Counted from the stretch's first letter, positions 17,229 through 26,246 are shown. The stretch is DNA of 64,000 nt from Bacterioplanoides sp965200585 (GCF_965200585.1 NZ_OZ241361.1); one strand, 5' to 3'. The notes: generated from the sequence alone by a model not told the origin. Program-made: numbers and translations.

Positions 17229-18497
17229 ATGATTAATAAGATAAGACTTGATAAAACATATTTAAAGAATTTAAGTTTTCAAGGGGCAGGGAACGTAATT
17301 GCGCAGGTAATTAATATCGTTTCTCTACCTCTGGTTACGCGCTTATACGCACCAGATGACCTGGGGATGTTAAAGGTATTTATCGAAGCTCTTGCATTTT
17401 TGACTATATTGATGTCTCTTCGGGTTGAGCATTTAATTATGCTTCCAAAAAAAGAGCGGGATGCTGAGCTCCTTTTCCGGTTTGTGCTTTCGTGTGGTGC
17501 TTTAAGTTCACTTCTGGTTACGTCGTTCATAGTTATATTGGTTGTTTTTGATTATGTGGAAGATGGATATATCTTATGGCTTTTATTGTTGCCCGTAACT
17601 TCATATATTCTAGTGCTCTCCCAATCGGCCCAGTATATAAGTCAAAGAGCTGATGATTTTAAAGTTTCTGGTATTTCAGAGGTTGTGAATAAGTTTTCTA
17701 ATAGTCTTTATACAATAATTTATGGCATATTTAACGCGGGAGGTATTGGACTTGCGATAGGGATCCTTGTTGGATTTACTTTTAAGGGAGTTATTTTTTC
17801 TAAGAAAATCATTCACCTTTTAAATATACACTTTGTAAGAAATATCGCTGTTGGCATAAAGATAATTAGGTCGAGAGATTATAAAAAGCTTATTTTTTCG
17901 CTTGTGTCGTCGCATAGTCTATTGGCTGTTACGTCAATTAGCCCTTTATGGTATATCTCCTATAACTGGGATGGCGAGAAGCTTGGCTTCTTTTCGTTGG
18001 TTTTGTCAACGCTGGTGTTGCCTACTGCGCTGATAGGCCAGGCTGTAGGTCAGGTCTATTATCAGCGAGCATCGAGGCTCCATGCGAATGGGGAATGTTT
18101 TAAAGATCTGTTTTTGAATAATATTAAATTACTTGTTTTACTCGGGGTTTCTGGTTATTCAATAGTATTCTTTTATGGGGAAATTTTGTATACATTCGTC
18201 TTTGGTGATAAATGGTTATATTCAGGTCAAATTGCCGAGTTTTATGTTTTTGCTGCTCTGATTGGATTTGTTTCGATACCTTTTGAAAAAACGTCATTGA
18301 TAGTGAATGCTTGGTGGTATAGTCCCATATGGTACGTCCTGAGGGTTGTCACAACTTTATTAGTCATTTTAATTAGTGAGCTTTTGCGTGTTTCGTTCAC
18401 AGAGTTCCTTCATCTACTTACTTTCCAGATAGCGTTGATGCACCTTGTTGACGTATTGGCTAGCTACTACTTTTCGGCACTGAAGGCGAGGGGCTAG
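17229..18497 (+). CDS. Wzx-like polysaccharide flippase (MOP superfamily)
   Basis: This is a 422-residue integral membrane protein with about twelve hydrophobic segments. It starts with the typical flippase sequence LKNLSFQGAGNVIAQVINIVSLPLVTRLYAPDDLGMLKVF, which matches the oligosaccharide flippase family (LPxVTRLYxPxDxGxL). It should move the undecaprenyl-linked repeat unit across the inner membrane. It lies 10 bases after the deacetylase-like gene. Confidence 0.88.
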   Translation: MINKIRLDKTYLKNLSFQGAGNVIAQVINIVSLPLVTRLYAPDDLGMLKVFIEALAFLTILMSLRVEHLIMLPKKERDAELLFRFVLSCGALSSLLVTSFIVILVVFDYVEDGYILWLLLLPVTSYILVLSQSAQYISQRADDFKVSGISEVVNKFSNSLYTIIYGIFNAGGIGLAIGILVGFTFKGVIFSKKIIHLLNIHFVRNIAVGIKIIRSRDYKKLIFSLVSSHSLLAVTSISPLWYISYNWDGEKLGFFSLVLSTLVLPTALIGQAVGQVYYQRASRLHANGECFKDLFLNNIKLLVLLGVSGYSIVFFYGEILYTFVFGDKWLYSGQIAEFYVFAALIGFVSIPFEKTSLIVNAWWYSPIWYVLRVVTTLLVILISELLRVSFTEFLHLLTFQIALMHLVDVLASYYFSALKARG

Positions 18498-18610
18498 CTA
18501 CTGGATAATCTTTTCGAATCATCTTAATGTGTGGCGGAATTCTGTTTATTCGATTCCCTGAGGGATGATATAATTGGTCAGATTAGGGAGAATTAAGGAG
18601 AGCAGGCACC

Positions 18611-19260
18611 GGTATCAGGAAGAAATTGTGTATGGATAGCATGAATTTACACCATTCCATCCCTGAAGCATTCATCGGAACCGTTGAATGGCCATGTGCG
18701 GCTCTTTACCTTGATTGGGAAAATTATGAAGCCTTCTTAGGTAAGTATAAGCATAGATGTCGCCACAGTAGTAGTCATCGTTATATTCCTAAGAGCGTCA
18801 GCTGCTTACCCCGGGGGGGAGGAGCTTATACAGCAGGCAGATGTGGTGTTTTTTGCTAAATTGTGGACGAATTGGGAATTTGATTTATTACAAAGAGGCC
18901 ATTATAGGTTGCGTAATAGCTTAGGGGGTAAATTCATATTTTTTGCTAGACAGTTGACAAACTTTAATTTTGCTAAAGCAAGTTTGTGGCAAATCAAGCA
19001 AGATGAGCGTTTTAAGCGCAATCTATTGTATTACCGTCTGGAAGGAATCAAGGTGTTGAGGATAAAGGGTTAGGTTATTGGCAATATCAAGAAATTGCTT
19101 GTACTGCTGGCAACGAGGTTAAATGTTCCTTAACGCTGCTCGATGGTACTCCATGCAATTCGATGGTTTTCATTTTACCCTAGAAGGTGCTAAGCGATTT
19201 GCTTAAGTTTTAGATGAAAAGGGCTACACCCATGAACTGTTTGATTATCTAGGAAAATGA
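18611..19260 (+). pseudogene. Decayed gene with SGNH-type C-terminal domain (probable former O-acyltransferase)
   Basis: Coding pieces in at least three frames occupy this stretch. One runs from 18626 (MDSMNLHHSIPEAFIG), the next from 18843 (VVFFAKLWTNWEFDLLQRGHYRL) to 19073, and then 19076-19160 reads YWQYQEIACTAGNEVKC. After a further shift, 19162 reads DGFHFTLEGAKRFA, a stop, then VLDEKGYTHELFDYLGK to the final stop at 19258-19260. The DGFHxT...GA ending resembles the Asp-His end of SGNH domains fused to acyltransferase-3 proteins. I infer a lost O-acetylation gene; the 5' portion is not recognisable. At least two frameshifts and one in-frame stop make a functional product unlikely. Confidence 0.55.
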
Positions 19261-19377
19261 GGTGTCGAGCATGCGGTCTATCTGCCGCTCAGGGTCTTTC
19301 TTTTTTTATGTATTAACTTTAAAGTTGCGGTCGTTTATTGTGATCGCAATATTATCTATTTTATTGACGAGGATTCT

Positions 19378-20196
19378 ATGGAAGCATTGGCGATAGCCGA
19401 ATCTGCACAGGCCATTAGGCGAAAAACAATCGATGTTGCCTATCACTGCGGAGAATCATGTCACCTCGGTGGTTCTTTGAGTATGGTTGATGTTTTGGCA
19501 GTTTTATTTGGTGATGTATTAAACTACGACGTAGCGAATTTATCTGCCCCTGATCGTGATATTTTTATACTCAGTAAAGGCCATTGTGTGCTCGGATATT
19601 ATTCCACAATGAACGTATATGGTCTGATGAGTGATGAAACTCTTAGCACCTTTCAACAAGACGGCAGTCATCTGATCGCCCATCCTGTTAAAAACCTGGA
19701 ACTTGGAATTGAAAGTTCGAATGGTAGCTTAGGGCAAGGGCTTTCGTTTGGTCTTGGTATGGCTCTTGGTATGCGCCTGAAGAATGAAGATCGCTCCGTA
19801 TACGTGATGATGGGGGATGGTGAGTGCAACGAAGGTTCTGTGTGGGAATCAGCGGCTTCTGCTGCAGAGTTTGGCGTTGGAAACCTGATCGCAATTGTTG
19901 ATGTAAATGGTTTAAGGAACGATGGCCAGAACTTTACCTATAGCCCGCCAGTTGATCTTGTGAAGGTATGGGAATCATTTGGTTGGAATGTTCAGGTTGT
20001 AGATGGTCATAACCATCAGGAGTTGTCGGCAGCTTTTGGTAATGCAAAGGCCAGTGAAGGTAAGCCTTCGGTTATATTGGCAAACACCATTAAGGGGAAG
20101 GGAGTCTCTTTTATGGAGGATAATAATGATTGGCACCACAACCGAATTACATCGAAAACATACGATCAGATTAAAGAAGAGTGGGGGATTGCATGA
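19378..20196 (+). CDS. Transketolase-like, N-terminal (thiamine diphosphate-binding) subunit
   Basis: This 272-residue protein corresponds to the first (PP) domain of transketolase. It has the TPP/Mg motif MMGDGECNEGSVWESAASAAEFGVGNLIAIVDVN and conserved histidines in LSKGHCVLGYY and GSHLIAHPV. Transketolase moves a two-carbon ketol unit from a ketose to an aldehyde. In this split form the second half is the next gene, overlapping by ATGA. The ATG at 19378 has a GAGG site five bases upstream. Its place inside a glycan operon, with genes that could make an aldehyde downstream, suggests a dedicated biosynthetic role rather than the pentose phosphate pathway. Confidence 0.9.
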   Translation: MEALAIAESAQAIRRKTIDVAYHCGESCHLGGSLSMVDVLAVLFGDVLNYDVANLSAPDRDIFILSKGHCVLGYYSTMNVYGLMSDETLSTFQQDGSHLIAHPVKNLELGIESSNGSLGQGLSFGLGMALGMRLKNEDRSVYVMMGDGECNEGSVWESAASAAEFGVGNLIAIVDVNGLRNDGQNFTYSPPVDLVKVWESFGWNVQVVDGHNHQELSAAFGNAKASEGKPSVILANTIKGKGVSFMEDNNDWHHNRITSKTYDQIKEEWGIA

Positions 20197-21170
20197 TTGC
20201 GATTGATAAACGGAAAGCTCGAGCTTGGTCAAGAATGGGGCCTCGGGCTGTTTACGGTCAATTTATGCTTGAAATGGCACGTGACGACTCGTCTGTACTC
20301 GCTCTTTCTGCAGATTTGGGGCGCTCTTCTGGTCTGTCTGCTTTTTCAAAAGAGCTTCCGGAGCAGTTTTTTAATACGGGAATTGCTGAGCAGAATTTAG
20401 TTGGCGTTTCTTCTGGTCTTGCTCGGATGGGCTTCAATGTATTCTCATCAACCTTCGCTCCGTTTGCATCGCTGCGTGCCGGTGAGCAGGTTCGAATGAA
20501 TATGGGATACATGCAAGAGCCTGTTAACCTAGTTGCCTTGGCAAGTGGATTTGCGCTTGGCTTCCTCGGTAATTCACACTTTGGTATAGAAGATATTGCA
20601 GTCATGAGAGCAATACCAGGCATCACTGTTGTGTCTCCTGCGGATTGCTATGAACTGTACAAGTGTCTGAATGCAGCCAAAAATTTCGATGGCCCCTTAT
20701 ATATAAGGTTGACTGGCGGAGTTGGCATGCCGGTTGTTTATGAAGAGGACTATGAGTTTACAATTGGTAAGGCTGATGTACTTAGGCCCATTGACGAGGT
20801 TACAATTGTTGCTCACGGAACAACTGTTGGTCATGCATTGAAAGCAGTTGCTGCGATGGAAGAGGATGGCTTGAAGGTCGGTCTGGTTAATATGCACACT
20901 ATTAAGCCATTAGATAGCGACGTCATGGCTGAACTGGTTAGCAAGAGTAAGCATGTTCTGGTATTTGAAGAGCATACTTCGGTAGGTGGCTTAGGGACGG
21001 CGATGCTTGAGTATATGAATGATAAGCAAGTCAACGGTCCGCTTATTCATCGAAAGGGGGTCAATGATCATTTTCCGAAAACCGGTGGGTATGATTATAT
21101 GCTGAGTACTTTAGGCTTGAATGCAGAAGGTATTGGACAGAGTGTGCGTCAGGTGATTAATGAGCTCTAA
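20193..21170 (+). CDS. Transketolase-like, C-terminal subunit
   Basis: This 325-residue protein carries the pyrimidine-binding and C-terminal domains of transketolase. The catalytic glutamate lies in FFNTGIAEQNLVGVSSGLAR, followed by FAPFASLRAGEQVR and the DGPLYIRLTGGV segment. The start is the ATG at 20193, overlapping the stop of the N-terminal subunit, so the two chains are probably made in equal amounts. Its 3' end overlaps the next gene by 11 bases. The acceptor aldehyde cannot be read from the sequence. Confidence 0.9.
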   Translation: MIAIDKRKARAWSRMGPRAVYGQFMLEMARDDSSVLALSADLGRSSGLSAFSKELPEQFFNTGIAEQNLVGVSSGLARMGFNVFSSTFAPFASLRAGEQVRMNMGYMQEPVNLVALASGFALGFLGNSHFGIEDIAVMRAIPGITVVSPADCYELYKCLNAAKNFDGPLYIRLTGGVGMPVVYEEDYEFTIGKADVLRPIDEVTIVAHGTTVGHALKAVAAMEEDGLKVGLVNMHTIKPLDSDVMAELVSKSKHVLVFEEHTSVGGLGTAMLEYMNDKQVNGPLIHRKGVNDHFPKTGGYDYMLSTLGLNAEGIGQSVRQVINEL

Positions 21171-21828
21171 CGAAGTATCCTTACCAATTTGGTATGTCTA
21201 TGGGGCAGGTGGCCTGGGGCAGGAAACGATGGATATTATCATAGATAACATCCGAGCTAAGGTGATCGAGGAGTATCAATTACGATTTTTAGTTGATGCT
21301 TCTGATGATTCCACAATAAATGGTATTTCGGTTGTTGAACTTAATGAATGTAAGCCAGGCGCGAATGTCACGGTCGCAGTTGGAGAGCCTAAGTTACGCG
21401 CTGCTTTAGCAGAAAAAGCGATTGCAAAAGGATTGAGATTAGCTTCTGTCATTTCAAATAGGGCATTTGTATCTGAATCGGCGACTATCGGTGATGGAAG
21501 TATTATTGCACCTTTTGCATCTCTTCAGTCTATGGCCAAGGTTGGTAGTAATGTGTCTATTAATACCCAGACGATTGTTGGCCATCATGTCGAAGTGCAG
21601 GATGGCGCAGTTATTTCTTCCCAGGTTAATTTAGGGGGGGCTGTAGTTGTAGGTGAGTGTTCCTATGTAGGTATGGGGGCGATGATTCTAGAGCAAGTGA
21701 AGATTGGTAGTTGGTCCATTATTGGCATGGGGTCAGCTGTTTATAAAGATATTTCTGATGAAGTTATCGCGCTGGGAAATCCAGCTCGGGTAGCCAGAAA
21801 AAACGAAGATAGAAAAGTTTTTAAGTAG
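21160..21828 (+). CDS. NeuD/PglD-family sugar O/N-acyltransferase
   Basis: This 222-residue acyltransferase has an N-terminal Rossmann-like domain (IWYVYGAGGLGQETMDII) and a C-terminal left-handed beta helix (ATIGDGSIIAPFASL, VGSNVSINTQTIVGHHVEV, GSWSIIGMGSAVYKDI). This two-part build is that of NeuD and PglD, which acetylate sialic acid or amino sugars. H154-like chemistry is expected from the GHHVE segment. Next to an ACP gene it might use an ACP-bound acyl group instead of acetyl-CoA; that is inference. It overlaps the transketolase subunit upstream. Confidence 0.85.
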   Translation: MSSNEVSLPIWYVYGAGGLGQETMDIIIDNIRAKVIEEYQLRFLVDASDDSTINGISVVELNECKPGANVTVAVGEPKLRAALAEKAIAKGLRLASVISNRAFVSESATIGDGSIIAPFASLQSMAKVGSNVSINTQTIVGHHVEVQDGAVISSQVNLGGAVVVGECSYVGMGAMILEQVKIGSWSIIGMGSAVYKDISDEVIALGNPARVARKNEDRKVFK

Positions 21829-21836
21829 GAGGACGT

Positions 21837-22076
21837 ATGTCAAATCGCAAGAAGTATGATGAAGTTTTTATGGAAGTCTTTGAGATTGAAGCGGATCAGC
21901 TTAATGAGAAGCTTGAGTATCAAAGTATCGAAGCATGGGACAGCGTTGGTCACATGTCATTAATGGCAGCACTCGAAGATGAGTTCGATATTATGTTGGA
22001 AATGGATGATATTGTTGACTTCGGTTCATATTTGACTGGGGTTGAAACTCTTAAAAAATATGGAGTTGAACTGTAG
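21837..22076 (+). CDS. Dedicated acyl carrier protein
   Basis: This is a 79-residue acidic acyl carrier protein with the phosphopantetheine attachment serine S36 in WDSVGHMSLMAALEDEF. It is not the housekeeping AcpP, which normally sits in the fab cluster. A strong AGGAGG lies six bases before the ATG. The stop overlaps the GTG start of the ligase that follows, so the ligase probably charges this carrier. A comparable ACP (RfbK) sits beside a ligase in the V. cholerae O1 rfb region. Confidence 0.9.
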   Translation: MSNRKKYDEVFMEVFEIEADQLNEKLEYQSIEAWDSVGHMSLMAALEDEFDIMLEMDDIVDFGSYLTGVETLKKYGVEL

Positions 22077-23455
22077 TGTTTTGGCTTGACAGAGGCACAG
22101 TTGAAGATTCACGTACATTTTTAATTGACGGAGAATCCTCATATACGTTCGCAGAAGTGTTCAACATTGGCGACCGTTTGTTTGAAGGGCTGAGTGGCGG
22201 AGTTGCGCTTATTGCTTGCAGAAAAAATCTGGAAACAATTGCTGTATACTGCGGAGCCCTTAGGGCAAATATTGTGCCTCTGTTAATTGATGCCGATTCT
22301 TCCGGTGATGTAATCAAAGAATTGGCTGAGTCTTATGAGGCAGAGTATGTATTGCTCGATCGAGGTATTGAATGGGATGGCTATCGTCGCGTTCAATCTC
22401 TTCGGACGATCAGTTTGTACCTGCGATCAGTAAAGACCGGAAAGCAGACTGATGACGCTTTGGCATTGCTGCTGCCTACTTCCGGATCGACCGGAGATCC
22501 GAAGTGTGTGCGAATGAGTGCTCAGAATATAGTGAGTGCTACTGAGTCGATAACCCGATATATGAAGTTTTCGTCAGATCGAGTCTCTATCTCATCGTTG
22601 CCGTTGCATTACACCTATGGTTTGTCAGTTTTGAACTGTGCGCTTGAATCTAGGTCTTCTTTTATTGTTACGAACTACTCTTGGGTTGATCGTGAATTTT
22701 GGCAGCTGGCAGAAGAGATGGGTGTTACTGATTTATCCGGCGTGCCGTTCATGTTTGAAGTGTTCAGAAGAATCAGATTGAGTGATAAGTTTTTTTCTTC
22801 ATTAAAGTGTGTCAATCAGGCAGGAGGTCGGCTCAACCCTAAATTAACCAAATATTTTGTCGAGTTGTTTCGCGATAAAGACGTCGATTACTTAACCATG
22901 TATGGACAAACAGAAGCTTCTCCAAGGATTTCTTATGTGCCAGCTGATGCTGCTGAACGCAAGGTCGGAACAATCGGCATTCCTATCGATATCGGTGTCT
23001 TGAAAACAGACGCTGCTGACGGATGTAGTGAAGGCGAGTTGATATATCAAGGGCCAAATGTATGTTTAGGTTATGCCCGAAAAAGGGAAGACCTAAGTTT
23101 GGGAGATGAAAATCGCGGTATTTTACACACTGGAGATATCGGGGTTATTGACGAGGATGGTTTTGCAACGATCGTTGGTCGCAAGAAAAGATTCGTTAAA
23201 GTATTCGGAATGTCTGTCAATCTTGATGCAGTAGAATCAATTTCAAAGCATGAAGTTGAACAGTCCGCTGTAGTCGGTCGCGATGATTTAGTATTAATTG
23301 TAGAGACTGAAGGTCGTGCCAAAGAGCTTAAAGAAAAAGTTCTGTCGAGGGTTAGTTTTCCTTCTCGCGGCCTGAAGTGTATAACCATTGATGAGTTGCC
23401 TTTTAAAAGTAGCGGAAAACTAGACTATCAGAAAATTGTGAGTGAGCATTTGTGA
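22076..23455 (+). CDS. AMP-forming acyl ligase (adenylation enzyme)
   Basis: This 459-residue ANL-superfamily enzyme is predicted to activate a carboxylic acid as acyl-AMP and load it on the neighbouring ACP. The phosphate loop is LLPTSGSTGDPKCVRMS, the adenine motif is YLTMYGQTEASPR, and the hinge/lysine region is HTGDIGVIDEDGF...GRKKRFVKVFG with FKSSGKLDYQK at the end. It is shorter than typical acyl-CoA synthetases. It starts at a GTG overlapping the ACP stop and resembles in role RfbL of V. cholerae O1. The substrate acid is unknown. Confidence 0.85.
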   Translation: MFWLDRGTVEDSRTFLIDGESSYTFAEVFNIGDRLFEGLSGGVALIACRKNLETIAVYCGALRANIVPLLIDADSSGDVIKELAESYEAEYVLLDRGIEWDGYRRVQSLRTISLYLRSVKTGKQTDDALALLLPTSGSTGDPKCVRMSAQNIVSATESITRYMKFSSDRVSISSLPLHYTYGLSVLNCALESRSSFIVTNYSWVDREFWQLAEEMGVTDLSGVPFMFEVFRRIRLSDKFFSSLKCVNQAGGRLNPKLTKYFVELFRDKDVDYLTMYGQTEASPRISYVPADAAERKVGTIGIPIDIGVLKTDAADGCSEGELIYQGPNVCLGYARKREDLSLGDENRGILHTGDIGVIDEDGFATIVGRKKRFVKVFGMSVNLDAVESISKHEVEQSAVVGRDDLVLIVETEGRAKELKEKVLSRVSFPSRGLKCITIDELPFKSSGKLDYQKIVSEHL

Positions 23456-24471
23456 TGGTACGGGATTTCGTTTCTGAATTGGAGTCATTGACAGAGCACC
23501 ATAAAGAGAATTGCGACTTATATAGACACTATATAGGATCTTTATTTAAGCAAGATTGCGAGTTTACCTCTTTGGAGCAACTTCCGTGGCTGCCTGTTCG
23601 TGCTTTTAAACAATTCGATCTCATGAGTATTTCGCAAGAGCAGGTTTTCAAAACGATGCACTCTTCTGGTACCGGAGGCGTGCAGTCTCGAATATTTCTC
23701 GATCAGCAAACTGCAAAGCTACAGCAGTCGAAGCTTATTGAAGTGTTTCAAAGCGAGTTCGGAAAAGAAAGATTTCCTATGCTGGTTATCGACTCAGAAG
23801 CAACTGTCAAAAACCGGAAAATGTTTTCTGCCCGAACGGCAGGAATTAATGGCTTTAGTATTTTCTCTCGGGGACGAGAGTTTGCTTTAAATGAAAATCT
23901 TGAAATCGATATAGAGCGTATAGGAAAATTCCTTGAAAAACATTCGGGGAAAAGGATTTTTATTTTTGGATTCACATTTGTGGTCTGGGAAAAATTTATT
24001 GAACGCATTGAGCAATTAAATCTGAAACTGGATCTTTCAAATGCGTTTTTGCTCCATGGGGGCGGTTGGAAAAAATTGGAGAGTAAGAAAGTTTCTCCAG
24101 AAGAGTTCAGGAGACGAGTGAAAGAGATAACCGGCTGTGAAAGTGTTCATAATTATTACGGAATGATTGAGCAAACCGGTTCTATATATATGGAATGCAA
24201 GAATGGTAATCTACACGCGCCAACTGGTGCAGATGTGATCATTCGTCGCCGCTCTGATTTCAACCCGGCGGGGTACAACGAGGAGGGTATAATTCAGCTC
24301 TTTTCTAATATTCAGCGCAGTTATCCGGGCCACTCTCTATTAACAGAAGACATTGGCTATACGCTTCCTGCTGGAAAGTGTAGTTGCGACAATACTGGCA
24401 CAATTTTAAAGGTAATTGGACGATTGGCTAAAGCGGAAGTAAGAGGGTGTAGCGATGCTGTACATCGATGA
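23455..24471 (+). CDS. luxE: LuxE-family acyl-protein synthetase
   Basis: LuxE-type enzymes activate an acid with ATP to acyl-AMP, hold it on a cysteine and pass it to LuxC. The ~338-residue protein has LPWLPVRAFKQFDLMSI, the ATP-site segment MHSSGTGGVQSRIFLD, LHGGGWKKLESKKV and NYYGMIEQTGSIYMEC, all family features. Its start (ATG at 23455, or GTG at 23452) overlaps the ligase stop, and its 3' end overlaps luxC by 17 bases. No luciferase (luxAB) gene is nearby, so this is a glycan-linked reductase set, not bioluminescence. Confidence 0.87.
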   Translation: MVRDFVSELESLTEHHKENCDLYRHYIGSLFKQDCEFTSLEQLPWLPVRAFKQFDLMSISQEQVFKTMHSSGTGGVQSRIFLDQQTAKLQQSKLIEVFQSEFGKERFPMLVIDSEATVKNRKMFSARTAGINGFSIFSRGREFALNENLEIDIERIGKFLEKHSGKRIFIFGFTFVVWEKFIERIEQLNLKLDLSNAFLLHGGGWKKLESKKVSPEEFRRRVKEITGCESVHNYYGMIEQTGSIYMECKNGNLHAPTGADVIIRRRSDFNPAGYNEEGIIQLFSNIQRSYPGHSLLTEDIGYTLPAGKCSCDNTGTILKVIGRLAKAEVRGCSDAVHR

Positions 24472-25645
24472 GATGTTATCGACGCCAGACAAACCTTTAA
24501 TACAATGCGTTGATGGTGTGACTGTTAAAGTGGGTGACCCCTTGCGCCTGGGCTTCTTGTCTGAAGTTTCGAGGACGGTTTTAAAATCTAAAAAAGCTAA
24601 AGCTTACCCGGATTTAATAACATTCGCATATTATTGTCGGGAACGGTCGATTAAATCGAAACTTGATAGCTTTCCATTTGTCGCTGATAAACGTGGATGG
24701 GGGGCGGTTGTTCACATTGCACCTGCTAATGTGCCGATCAATTTTGCGTTTTCTTTTCTCTTTGGTTTCCTGTCGGGAAATAGCAATATTGTGCGTCTGC
24801 CAAGTAAAAGGTGGCCCCAGGTAGAGTTGCTACTTGATATAATCTCGGATGTAGTCAAAAAGCCCGATTATCAGGGGCTCTCTAATTCTTTTAGATTTAT
24901 CAGAACTGAACATGACAGTCAGTGGCTAGTCGATGCCATCAGAGATTGTGATGGACTGATTGTATGGGGAGGAGACTCAACAGTTTCTCAGTTTAAGGCG
25001 TTAGCCAAGAAACCTAGATGTATTGAAATGTACTTCCCGAATAGAGTTTCCAGTTTAATCGTACATGCAAACTCGGTTCTTCAAGCAGACTCTGCTGCCC
25101 TCGCTCGGTATGTTGACTCTTTTTACAATGATACTTATATCGTTGATCAGAATGCTTGCTCGTCACCATCAAAGGTTCTTTGGGTTGGTGAAAGAGAGGA
25201 GGTTGAGGAAGCTCGAAAATTATTCTGGGAATGTATTGGCAACAAACTGAATGAGAAGGAGTACGCTCTTGATCCGGTTGCCAGAATAGATCGATACCTG
25301 GACGTAATGGAAAACGTCGCAGCGCGAAATACCGTTGTCTCTCTCAGTCAATGGTCTACCGACTTGTGGACTGAAGAAGATGGCGCCCATACCGGTAATT
25401 ATCGGTTCGGGAACTTTCACGAGTTTGTTGCTGGCGATATTAATGACGCTATTGGTTATTTGGATAAAGATGAGCAGACTTTGACTTATATAGGCTTCTC
25501 TCCCTACATGATTTTAGAAGCGTTCCAAGGAACGGGTAAGTTGGTTGATAGAATCGTGCCTGTAGGGCGAGCATTGGAGATGCAGTTCTCGTGGGATGGC
25601 GTTAACCTGTTAGAGCGTTTTTCTCGCTCAGTAGAGCTGGTTTAA
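24455..25645 (+). CDS. luxC: LuxC-family acyl-CoA/acyl-protein reductase
   Basis: This aldehyde-dehydrogenase-fold enzyme reduces an acyl thioester with NADPH to an aldehyde. The 396 residues include HIAPANVPINFAFSFLFGFLSGNSNIVRLPSK, a typical LuxC nucleotide-binding stretch, IVWGGDSTVSQFK, and the probable catalytic C235 in DQNACSSPS. It overlaps luxE. In V. cholerae O1 the rfbN product is described as a LuxC-like reductase in the tetronate pathway. The aldehyde made here would be a possible acceptor for the operon's transketolase. Confidence 0.9.
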   Translation: MLYIDEMLSTPDKPLIQCVDGVTVKVGDPLRLGFLSEVSRTVLKSKKAKAYPDLITFAYYCRERSIKSKLDSFPFVADKRGWGAVVHIAPANVPINFAFSFLFGFLSGNSNIVRLPSKRWPQVELLLDIISDVVKKPDYQGLSNSFRFIRTEHDSQWLVDAIRDCDGLIVWGGDSTVSQFKALAKKPRCIEMYFPNRVSSLIVHANSVLQADSAALARYVDSFYNDTYIVDQNACSSPSKVLWVGEREEVEEARKLFWECIGNKLNEKEYALDPVARIDRYLDVMENVAARNTVVSLSQWSTDLWTEEDGAHTGNYRFGNFHEFVAGDINDAIGYLDKDEQTLTYIGFSPYMILEAFQGTGKLVDRIVPVGRALEMQFSWDGVNLLERFSRSVELV

Positions 25646-25649
25646 TAGT

Positions 25650-26231
25650 ATGTATAAAAACGTATTTAAGAGAATATTAGACTTTTGGGCTGCTTTAATA
25701 CTGTTAATTTTATTAAGCCCCATCATGGCAATAGTTGCGCTGTTAGTTGCAAAAAAAATGGGACGTCCTGTCATATTCAGTCATACGCGTAGTGGAGTCG
25801 ATCAGAAGCCTTTTCGTGTTTTCAAGTTCAGAACAATGATTGATGCACCTGAGTTGAGTGATAGTGAACGCATCACTAACTTTGGGTTACTTTTAAGAAA
25901 ACTGAGCTTAGATGAACTGCCACAATTTTATAATGTTCTTATTGGTGATATGAGTCTTATTGGTCCGCGCCCATTGCTGCCCGAATATGATGAGCACTAT
26001 ACCGAAGAACAGATGATAAGATTCACGGTTAGACCCGGGATTAGTGGGTTGGCTCAGGTTAGTGGTCGCAACGGTCTGTCTTGGGAGAAGAAGTTTGCTT
26101 ACGATGTGGAATACGTTAAGCAGCTCTCCTTTTGGGGCGACGTCAAGATATTGTTAAAAACTGTTGTTGTGGTTTTAGGTTCCGCAGGGTTTAGTCCTGC
26201 CGGTGAAGATAAGAAGTTTTCTGAAAAATAA
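25650..26231 (+). CDS. Initiating phosphoglycosyl transferase (PglC type, small monotopic)
   Basis: This 193-residue enzyme transfers a sugar-1-phosphate to undecaprenyl phosphate and so starts the repeat unit. It has one N-terminal membrane segment (LDFWAALILLILLSPIMAIVALLVA), then KPFRVFKFRTM, LRKLSLDELPQFYNVLIGDMSLIGPRPLL and RPGISGLAQVSGR, the core motifs of the family. It lacks the extra N-terminal domains of WbaP/WcaJ, so it belongs to the short PglC/PglB class. It lies four bases after luxC. The donor may be a bacillosamine-like UDP-sugar made through the WbpM-type dehydratase at 31859; that is inference. Confidence 0.92.
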   Translation: MYKNVFKRILDFWAALILLILLSPIMAIVALLVAKKMGRPVIFSHTRSGVDQKPFRVFKFRTMIDAPELSDSERITNFGLLLRKLSLDELPQFYNVLIGDMSLIGPRPLLPEYDEHYTEEQMIRFTVRPGISGLAQVSGRNGLSWEKKFAYDVEYVKQLSFWGDVKILLKTVVVVLGSAGFSPAGEDKKFSEK

Positions 26232-26246
26232 CATTGAGGTTAAATT

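Noticed and set aside
23455..25645. Bioluminescence (lux) operon
   Set aside because: luxC and luxE are present without luxA, luxB or luxD, and the context is a polysaccharide locus.
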